A stretch of 32,462 nucleotides of DNA from Deltaproteobacteria bacterium (lineage in GTDB: Bacteria > Desulfobacterota > Binatia > UBA12015). Under the pieces are notes generated by a model. The model worked only from the letters and a program-made list of their open reading frames with translations, had not been told where the DNA came from and made no database searches. The position numbers and the translations under genes were made by a program. The stretch's first letter is position 1; each line of letters starts with the position of its first letter. This document shows positions 22,543-32,462 of the stretch, piece by piece. Location: assembly GCA_016874715.1 (NCBI GenBank), contig VGTK01000052.1, positions 1 to 32,462 on the forward strand, in the 5' to 3' direction.

Positions 22543-22700
22543 GCTCGTCCGCGGTGCAGTCCCTCGCCCTTTCCTATCCGGTCGCGAGAACGTCCGGGAA
22601 GCCACTCCTGGCATCCCGCCCCGAGAAATCTCCACACGCACCGGCGCCTCGCCGCGTGGGACACGTTGCCGGCGGGCTCTTCGCCGAGAGTTGAACCTCC

Positions 22701-24827
<2,127 letters not shown>

Positions 24828-24842
24828 AGGCATGATCCGGGT

Positions 24843-24859
24843 GGCGGGACGGTCCCGCC
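24843..24859 (+). terminator. Palindromic hairpin after rpoD
   Basis: ggcgggac (24843-24850) and gtcccgcc (24852-24859) form a perfect 17-base palindrome 15 bases after the rpoD stop. Likely terminator, without a T-run. Confidence 0.5.
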
Positions 24860-24913
24860 GCTCGTTGGACGTGGATGGAAGCCTCGCCCGGCCATCACGG
24901 CTCGGGAGAGGGG

Positions 24914-24996
24914 GGAGGACGCGGTCCTCCTCGGTGGGCGAGTGCCCGGGGGTGACCCAGACCTCCGGGTGGCGACGCAGGCTGCCTCACCCCGGG
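24914..24996 (+). ncRNA. Possible structured leader RNA upstream of a small ORF
   Basis: The stretch holds ggaggac-gcg-gtcctcc (24914-24930), then a longer helix of cccggggg-tga (24945-24955) with tcaccccggg (24987-24996), ten pairs with one bulged G. Its 31-base loop holds smaller helices (accc/gggt and gca/tgc). I do not recognise any known riboswitch. It lies 47 bases ahead of the 59-residue ORF. GC-rich DNA folds easily, so this is weak. Confidence 0.25.
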
Positions 24997-25042
24997 GCGG
25001 CACGATCGCATCTCGGTTGGGCTGGACGTGGTGGTGGAGTCG

Positions 25043-25222
25043 ATGATGCTGCAGGACACTCTCGAGAAGGAGCTCAAGGAGTGGCGCGAGAGCCGTAGCC
25101 GGATGAACGCAGCGGCGGCCGAAGCCCGGGTGAAGACCTTCTCGTTGCACGGCGAGAATCGCCGGGTGAAGGTCAACGGCCAGGAAGTGGTGGTCGTGAG
25201 CCGCGCCAAGCGTCCGAGCTGA
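25043..25222 (+). CDS. Small charged protein of 59 residues, family unknown
   Basis: MMLQDTLEKELKEWRESRSR opens an amphipathic, highly charged helix; after an AAAAEARVKT bridge, the second half reads like beta strands (KTFSLHGENRRVKVNGQEVVVV) in pieces, ending SRAKRPS. Third codon positions are G or C almost throughout, which supports real coding. A GGAG lies 3-6 bases ahead of the twin ATGs (25043 and 25046). A GTG at 25028 is an in-frame alternative. It stands alone between rpoD and the beta-helix gene behind a hairpin-rich leader. A helix followed by a short strand pair could suit a nucleic-acid or ribosome-binding protein, but no family is recognised. Confidence 0.6.
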   Translation: MMLQDTLEKELKEWRESRSRMNAAAAEARVKTFSLHGENRRVKVNGQEVVVVSRAKRPS

Positions 25223-25352
25223 GCCGGGCGGGCCGGCGCCCCGATCGTGCGCACTGCATGGCGATGGGGCACCGGCGCGTGGCGGCGTGTCTGCTGCGCC
25301 AGAGCAGTGATCTCGTCGCGGGCACGCCGTCCGTTCAACCGGGTCGTGGCGT

Positions 25353-25378
25353 CGCGCGGCTCACAGCTGAGCCGCGCG
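25353..25378. terminator. Strong hairpin downstream of the small ORF
   Basis: cgcgcggctca (25353-25363) and tgagccgcgcg (25368-25378) pair perfectly over 11 bases around a cagc loop. It is 131 bases after the small ORF stop. No T-run. Confidence 0.55.
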
Positions 25379-25388
25379 CCCTGACCAT

Positions 25389-25410
25389 CGTACGTTCGTC
25401 CGTACGTTCG
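25389..25410. promoter_or_regulatory. Operator-like pair of cgtacgttcg boxes
   Basis: cgtacgttcg stands at 25389-25398 and 25401-25410. Each contains the palindrome cgtacg, and the two palindromes are 12 bases apart centre to centre (about one helical turn). It follows directly on the hairpin at 25353-25378 and is upstream of the beta-helix gene. No regulator gene is adjacent. Confidence 0.4.
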
Positions 25411-25639
25411 GCGCCGGAAATGATGCGCGGCGTCATGGCGAGCCTCGGCCGTGACGCCAAACCTCGCAGGCCTGCGGATCGTGTCGATCTGCAAGGCGAT
25501 GCGGCGGTTTCTGTCTTGCGCTCGCGAGGCCCCATCGGCATGTACTTTGCCTTCAGAAAATTGGGCTCGGCTCTTCCCCCTCGATGGCTCCTCCTCCCCG
25601 CCCGCCCGTCGACCGCACGTCCTGAGGAGTACCAGCCCT

Positions 25640-27721
25640 GTGAAGCACCGATTCGTCGCTACGCTTTGCCTCGTATCGCTCGCCGTATCGCTGGCGATGC
25701 CTGCGCTGGCGTCGGCCCAGACGACGCACCCGCTCTATGCGTGTGCGAACCGTATCGCGGGCGGGCTACGGGATTACACCGACGAGGCGTCCAACATCCT
25801 CTTCGACGTCTGTGGCGCCGAGCGCATCAAGGCGGGGACCACCCAAGGCGCTTGCCCGAGAGCCGCGGACGTCGAGGTCGGAGGCAACACGGGCGACAAT
25901 CTCACCGCGGTCGCGAACCATGCGGTGTGCGAGACCGCCGGGAACCCGGCCGATCAGAGCAACACGCTGTTCCGGAAGCTCTGCCCGCTCGAGTCGCGCA
26001 GCACGAGCCTGTTCCCGAACAACGCGGCCGGGCCCGATCCCGGGACGCTCCGGTCCGATCTGGTGGCGCTCGCCGACGACCTGTTCACGAAGGCGTACGA
26101 TGGCTGCCCGCGCCCGACGGGCGCGATCTTGGACATCGCCGTCAAGGACTGCGCGGATCAGATCGCGGACGTGGCGCAGCGCGAGGCGTTGGAGATTCTC
26201 CAGTGCTTCATCAGCTGCGAGCGCGCGAACCTGGGCGACGCGGACGCCTGCGTCAATGACAATACCGGCAATCCCACGGCCGAGAGTCTGATCGACTGCA
26301 TCGCGAAGAACTCGGGCGACGTGGAAGAGATCGAGAACGACTGCACTGAGAACAGCCATGTCGCCGCTCTCGGCTGCCCGCTCGGCGCGGCCACCGTCAG
26401 CGGGCTCATCGACGCGCTCGCGACCCGCCTCGAGAGCTACGCAGAGAACGTGAGCTTCGCAACGTTCCACTCCAGCTGCCGCACCTCGACCACGGCCCCC
26501 CCGCCGGAGTTGGTTCCCGCCGACGTCACACTCCTGCCGAGCGGCACCCAGAAGCAGGTGTCCTGCGGGCAGACGCTCGACGACGCGTTCTTCGGCGCCG
26601 ATTCCACCTTGCGCTTCGACACCGACCTGAACTGCAGCGCCGCCGACACGGCGGTCAACGGTATCGTGGTCGCGAAGAACACGGTCACCATCAGCGGGAA
26701 CGAGCAGACCCGGCAGATCAGCGGGCCGAGCCGGAAGAGCCTGCGCACCGGAGCCGGTGTCGTGGTCGCCCCGGGCGTCAAGCGCGTCACCATCACCAGC
26801 TTCCGGCGCATCCAGAACTTCGGCGTCGGCGTGCTCGCGATGGGCGACAACCGCAAGCTGATCGTCCAGCGGAGCACGCTGTTCCGCAATCTTCAGGCCG
26901 GCATCCGCAGCGACTCGCCGAAGACCAAGGTGGTCGAGGTGGTCGCCGACCGCAACGGCATCGGCTTCGAGCTGTCGGGTAACGACTCGATCATCAAGCG
27001 GTCCGAGGCGCGAGCCTCCGAGCCACAGAGCGCGTCGGCGGCTGACCCGCTGTCACCGGGCTGGGGCTTCCGCCTGCACGGCACCGACACCGATCTCGAC
27101 GGTGTGACCGTCCGCTGCGCGCAGTGCACCGCCCAGACGGGCCGCGTCGGCTTCGTGCTCGAGGGCGACGGGCAGCTGGTCGAGAACTCGTTCGCGCGCT
27201 CGAACGCGGGCGACGGAGTGTGGGTGGACGGTACTGCGAACCGCTTCCGTAACAACAGCGTCAAGCTCAACACGGCGAACGGCGTCGTGCTGAAGGGGAC
27301 CGGCAACGCGGTCAACAAGAATCAGAGCGACGAGAACGGCGCCGCCGGATTCCTGGTGATCGGTGAGAGCAATACCCTGCTGGGCAACGGCGCCGGCTCG
27401 CTGACGGACAAGGGCAACACCGGTGTCGGCTTCCTGGTCACGGCGGCGGGCAACGTGCTCGACACCAACGAGGCCGAGGCCAATCTAGGGGGCGGCTTCC
27501 TGCTGCAGGCGACGCCCGCGATCTTCAAGGGCAACCGCGCCGACAGCAACAGCGGGGTCGGCTTCGACGTTGCGACTTCGGGCACGGCACTCGACAGCAA
27601 CACCGCCGAGATGAGCACCGGCGTGGAATGGCTGGTGGCCGCCGGCAACGTCGACGAGAGCGGCAACCGTGCGAACGGGCGGACGATCGTCATCCCTCCC
27701 GAGGGAGGCAGCTTCGAGTAG
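25640..27721 (+). CDS. Secreted protein: Cys-rich N-terminal domain plus right-handed beta-helix
   Basis: 693 residues from the GTG at 25640 with GAGGAG 10 bases upstream. The signal peptide (RFVATLCLVSLAVSLAMPALASA) ends before QTTHPLY. Residues about 32-300 form a mainly helical domain with about a dozen cysteines (for example YACANR, FDVCGAER, LQCFISCERANL, LIDCIAKN), likely joined as disulfides; I do not recognise this part. From about 305 on comes a right-handed parallel beta-helix with many short Asn/Gly turns (NGIGFEL, GDGVWVDGTANRF, NGVVLKGTGNAV, GAAGFLVIGESNTL, GVGFLVTAAGNVL), the NosD/pectate-lyase-like pattern. Such proteins bind or cut surface polysaccharides. No catalytic site can be assigned and no anchor is seen. 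Confidence 0.85.
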   Translation: MKHRFVATLCLVSLAVSLAMPALASAQTTHPLYACANRIAGGLRDYTDEASNILFDVCGAERIKAGTTQGACPRAADVEVGGNTGDNLTAVANHAVCETAGNPADQSNTLFRKLCPLESRSTSLFPNNAAGPDPGTLRSDLVALADDLFTKAYDGCPRPTGAILDIAVKDCADQIADVAQREALEILQCFISCERANLGDADACVNDNTGNPTAESLIDCIAKNSGDVEEIENDCTENSHVAALGCPLGAATVSGLIDALATRLESYAENVSFATFHSSCRTSTTAPPPELVPADVTLLPSGTQKQVSCGQTLDDAFFGADSTLRFDTDLNCSAADTAVNGIVVAKNTVTISGNEQTRQISGPSRKSLRTGAGVVVAPGVKRVTITSFRRIQNFGVGVLAMGDNRKLIVQRSTLFRNLQAGIRSDSPKTKVVEVVADRNGIGFELSGNDSIIKRSEARASEPQSASAADPLSPGWGFRLHGTDTDLDGVTVRCAQCTAQTGRVGFVLEGDGQLVENSFARSNAGDGVWVDGTANRFRNNSVKLNTANGVVLKGTGNAVNKNQSDENGAAGFLVIGESNTLLGNGAGSLTDKGNTGVGFLVTAAGNVLDTNEAEANLGGGFLLQATPAIFKGNRADSNSGVGFDVATSGTALDSNTAEMSTGVEWLVAAGNVDESGNRANGRTIVIPPEGGSFE

Positions 27722-27878
27722 CGGCGAGCCCCTCGAGCCCGGACAGCGGACCCGATCGGCACTGCAACCTTCGTCGGCACGCAGACCCGTGCGACGACCG
27801 CCTGGCGGGGGTACTCGCGCGCCAGACGCCGGGGCGTCGCCGGTCTCCCCGCGCGACACGCGAGAACGTAAAGAATAA

Positions 27879-29213
27879 GATGACGGCTCGACCGCCAATA
27901 TCTCCGCGTCCGTCGCCTGGCAATCGACGAAGACGTCGGTTGCAACCATCGTGACCGACTCCGGCGGCGTCTCGGTAGCCGCGGTCAGCCCTGGCACCGC
28001 GGTGATGGTCGCCACCGACCCGAAGACCGGCGTCAAGTCGTCCACGTCCTCGGGCATTGTCACGGTGACGCGCAAGGCGCAGCTGGTCTCCATGAGAATC
28101 GTGCTCGCGGCACCGGCTGTCCGCGTGGGCGGCAGGGCCGGCGTCATCGCGCTCGGCACGTTCGACGACGGGACCACCGACGTCGACGTGACGGCTTCGG
28201 TCGACTGGACCAGCGTCGACGGTCGGATCGCCGACGTGGTCGCCACACCAGCAGGGAGCGCAGAGGTCGTCGGTGTGGCGCCCGGTTTCGTGAAGATCAA
28301 GGCACGAAACCGCGACACCGGTCTGAAGGCCGAGAGTCCGCAGAAGATCACCGTGGTGGGCAACCTCGCCTCGCTCGTCGTGTCGCCGGCCAAGAGGACC
28401 ATCCGACTCGGCACGCGGAGCCGCCTGACCGCAATCGGAACCTTCGAGCGCGGCGTGACGGTCGATCTGTCGAAGGACGTCCAGTGGTCATCGAGCGATT
28501 CGAGCGTCGCCAGCGTCGACGCGCAGGGACGCGTCCAGGGTCTGAGGCCCGGGCGCGCGACGGTCAGCGCAGTCGACCCCGGGACGGGCATCCAGTCGAG
28601 CACCTCCGGCGGAGATTCGGCGATCTCGATCGTGGGGGCATTGCTGAGCATCGACGTGACACCCGGCGTCCTGGCGCTCGGGATGCTCGACGTCGGCGCA
28701 CTGCGTGCCAGCGGACGCTTCCTCGACGAGGTGGCCAGCGTGAACCTGACCGGGAAGGTCGAGTGGGTCGTGAGCGATCTTACGGTGGTGTCCGTCACGC
28801 CCGCCGGAGGAGTTTCCTGCCTCGCCCCCGGCAGTGCGTTCGTCTCGGCTGTCGACCCGACGACGAGGATCTCGTCCACGTCCTCGAACGGTGATGCCCA
28901 GGTGCTGTGTGCGATTCCGATCGCGGGCATTGCCGTCTTCCCGAACCGCCTGCAACTCAAAGTCGACAAGAGCAAGAAGGTGAAGGCGTTCCTCACCTAC
29001 GAGAACGGCACGCAGATCGACATCACCAAGCGCGTGACATGGGACTCGACCAACAAGTTCGTCGCCACGATCGACACGAAGGAGCCCGACATCGGGCGGG
29101 TACATGGACAGAGCCCGGGTCAGGCGACGGTCTTCGTGTCGGACCCGGTCACCCAGCTGACCTCGAACGGGCCCGGGGGGACCAGTCTCCAGGTGGTCGT
29201 CGTCGGACCATGA
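27879..29213 (+). pseudogene. Big2 Ig-like repeat protein, 5'-truncated
   Basis: Ig-like (Big2) coding sense can be read from 27879: DDGSTANISASVAWQSTKTS and onward, but an in-frame TAA at 27876-27878 precedes it and no start codon lies between; the first possible start is a GTG at 27951 inside the same domain, with no ribosome site, giving 420 residues and no signal peptide. Four full domains of about 90 residues follow the partial one. Each has the form LxxIxVxP, GTFxDGTTxDVT, WxSSDxSVA, GxxPGxATVSAVDPxTGIxSST. Such repeats form stalks of surface adhesins. It lacks signal and anchor, so it is probably a remnant or the tail of a longer gene whose 5' part has been lost. A strong hairpin follows. 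Confidence 0.7.
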
Positions 29214-29215
29214 TC

Positions 29216-29247
29216 TCGATCTTCCGGTGCCCGCACCGGAAGATCGA
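29216..29247 (+). terminator. Long perfect hairpin right after the Big2 gene
   Basis: tcgatcttccggtgc (29216-29230) and gcaccggaagatcga (29233-29247) are perfectly complementary; allowing a 4-base loop, the stem is 14 bp. It starts three bases after the stop codon. The T-run is missing, but the fit to a terminator is good. Confidence 0.7.
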
Positions 29248-29300
29248 CGCTGCAACCATGCTGGCAGCGGCTGACGCGACGGGTTAGTGTTTTGCCAAGG

Positions 29301-29617
29301 ATGGCCGCACCCGATCGCGAAGGCGATACCTCCGTCGTCACCCGGACGCGCACCGAGAAGAAGCTCGAGCGTCCCAAGCTGTACCGAGTCCTGCTCCACA
29401 ACGACGACTACACGACGCGCGAGTTCGTCGTGTGGATCCTCGAGGTGGTGTTCCACCGGAGCGAGGTCGAGTCCGTGCAGATCATGCTGCACGTACACAA
29501 CAACGGCGTCGGCGTCGCCGGCGTCTACCCGTTCGACGTGGCGCAGGCGAAGGTCGAAAAGGTCCTCGAGCTGGCGGAGCAGAACGAATATCCGCTGCTC
29601 TCGACCCTGGAACCGGA

Positions 29618-29621
<4 letters not shown>
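29301..29621 (+). CDS. clpS: ATP-dependent Clp protease adaptor ClpS
   Basis: 106 residues from ATG 29301; a TTG at 29292 is in frame but less likely. After a flexible basic head comes the ClpS core: YRVLLHNDDYTTREFVVWIL (N-degron pocket with the HNDD/Y motif), VVFHRS, IMLHVHNNGVGVAGVYPFDVA in pieces, and KVEKVLELAEQNEYPLL. It delivers N-degron substrates to ClpA. A promoter-like pair (CTGGCA at 29261, TAGTGT at 29285, 18 apart) would start transcription only a few bases before the ATG, so the message may be nearly leaderless. Its TGA overlaps the clpA ATG (ATGA). Confidence 0.95.
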
Positions 29622-31906
<2,285 letters not shown>

Positions 31907-31946
31907 TCTCCCGCCCGACGAACGAGACCCGCGCCCGGCCGCTGCG

Positions 31947-32462
31947 ATGAAGAGCCCAGACCGAGTTCCCGAGACCACCGGGTCGCTGCGCGGGCACGGC
32001 GTCACGTTGCGCTACTCGCGCTGGCAGGGCGGCGGCGCGCCGATCGTCGTGCTGCACGGCGGCGGCCAGACACGGCACGCCTGGGAGGACAGCTGCGCGC
32101 ACCTCGGCGACCTCGGCTACGACGTGACGGCGCTCGACCTGCGGGGGCACGGCGAGAGCGAGTGGGCACCGAACCAGGACTACGGGCTCATGCACTTCAC
32201 CGCGGACGTGGTCGCGGTGCTGCCACAGCTCGGCCACCCGCGGGCGGCGCTGCTCGGCTTCTCGCTGGGCGGCCTCGTGAGCCTCTACTTGACGTCGCGC
32301 CACCCCGAGCTCTGCGCGGCGCTCATGCTGGTGGACGTTGCACCCCGCCTCGAGACCGAGGGCGTGCGCCGCATCCGTGACTTCATGACGCGGCACGAGA
32401 GCTTCGGCTCGCTCGACGAGGTGGTCGCGGCGCTGCGCGAGTACAACCCGAACCGCCCACCC
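31947..32462 (+). CDS. Alpha/beta hydrolase, N-terminal part (3' end outside window)
   Basis: 172 residues are visible before the window ends. The fold is clear: VVLHGGGQTRHAW (oxyanion hole), VTALDLRGHGESEW (strand 4 and the conserved GHG), ALLGFSLGGLVSLYL with nucleophile Ser106, and ALMLVDVAPRLE, then a cap region. This is a typical hydrolase of the epoxide hydrolase/haloperoxidase-like type acting on a small substrate in the cytosol. The catalytic Asp and His lie beyond the window. It begins 40 bases after clpA and may be read from the same message. Confidence 0.88.
   Translation, partial: MKSPDRVPETTGSLRGHGVTLRYSRWQGGGAPIVVLHGGGQTRHAWEDSCAHLGDLGYDVTALDLRGHGESEWAPNQDYGLMHFTADVVAVLPQLGHPRAALLGFSLGGLVSLYLTSRHPELCAALMLVDVAPRLETEGVRRIRDFMTRHESFGSLDEVVAALREYNPNRPP

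Larger units (their letters stand above)
22392..22700 (+). other. 309-base non-coding interval ahead of rpoD
   Basis: It holds an inverted repeat acgtcgt/acgacgt just after the M16 gene (about 22410-22427), a compact palindrome at 22434-22448, and a sigma-70 type promoter at 22514-22542. From the predicted start near 22549 there is a leader of about 150 bases before the rpoD GTG. I see no RNA gene or ORF with good codon use in it. Confidence 0.6.
25223..25639 (+). other. 417-base non-coding interval with hairpin and operator-like repeats
   Basis: It holds an 11-bp-stem hairpin at 25353-25378 and a paired cgtacgttcg direct repeat at 25389-25410. AT-richer sequence around 25540-25560 (tgtactttgccttcagaaaattggg) is a likely promoter zone for the next gene, though no good -35 partner was found. 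GAGGAG at 25624-25629 is the ribosome site of the beta-helix gene. Neither strand shows a convincing ORF here. Confidence 0.5.

Noticed and set aside
24945..24996. A c-di-GMP, fluoride or other known riboswitch in the rpoD-small ORF interval
   Set aside because: None of the conserved loops or junction sequences of these classes is present; only general stems are seen.
24895..25494. A 199-codon minus-strand frame across the small ORF region
   Set aside because: The codon bias favours the plus-strand small ORF, and the minus-strand product has no recognised pattern.
25516..25548. A sigma-70 promoter (TTGCGC / TACTTT) for the beta-helix gene
   Set aside because: The boxes are 21 bases apart and the -35 is weak, so the pair is not convincing.
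27485..28996. A 503-codon minus-strand frame opposite the Big2 gene
   Set aside because: Its sequence shows no family features, while the plus strand gives regular Ig-like repeats.

Overview
The window is about 32 kb of very GC-rich DNA with strong G/C at third codon positions. It is densely coding on both strands and reads as a Gram-negative bacterial chromosome: a LpxL-like acyltransferase, lipoproteins, a periplasmic DsbA-type protein, an M16 protease pair and ClpS/ClpA. A long RpoD with a basic N-terminal extension and many secreted beta-helix and Ig-like proteins would fit Myxococcota, Desulfobacterota or Binatota-type lineages; this placement is inference only. I found no rRNA, tRNA, CRISPR array, transposase or phage gene. 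Most of the window is ordinary housekeeping chromosome with an accessory stretch at 25.2-29.3 kb.

Layout. 1-5.7 kb is a lipid and envelope-glycan region: the end of a GT4 glycosyltransferase, a LpxL-like acyltransferase, an acyl-CoA-reductase-like SDR, a glycerophosphodiester phosphodiesterase, and a divergent pair consisting of a GT-C-like membrane protein and a dolichyl-phosphate-mannose-synthase-like GT2. 5.8-10.0 kb is a minus-strand run: SDR, PQQ-type sugar dehydrogenase lipoprotein, a PaaK-like pseudoenzyme and a DsbA-like lipoprotein, the last with its own good sigma-70 promoter. 10.2-15.3 kb is a plus-strand run: LemA, a secreted protein with 14-residue repeats, a TauE/SafE transporter, an HtpX-like protease, an acyl-ACP thioesterase and a CPA2 antiporter. 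15.5-22.4 kb holds Uma2, proS-pyrF (overlapping), paiB and two M16 peptidase subunits.

22.4-24.8 kb is rpoD with a plausible promoter. 25-29.2 kb is the least ordinary part: a hairpin-rich leader, a 59-residue orphan protein, a secreted Cys-rich plus beta-helix protein, and a Big2-repeat protein whose first domain is cut by a stop codon. 29.3-31.9 kb is clpS-clpA, followed by the start of an alpha/beta hydrolase running off the end.

The best candidates for something new are: the degenerate adenylate-forming protein in the PQQ dehydrogenase operon; the 14-residue DPG repeat protein beside LemA and HtpX; the Cys-rich domain fused to a beta-helix and the broken Big2 gene behind it; and several short tandem repeats (26, 41 and 20 bp) at gene ends, one of which has lengthened PaiB. 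No clear defence, mobile or biosynthetic system is visible.
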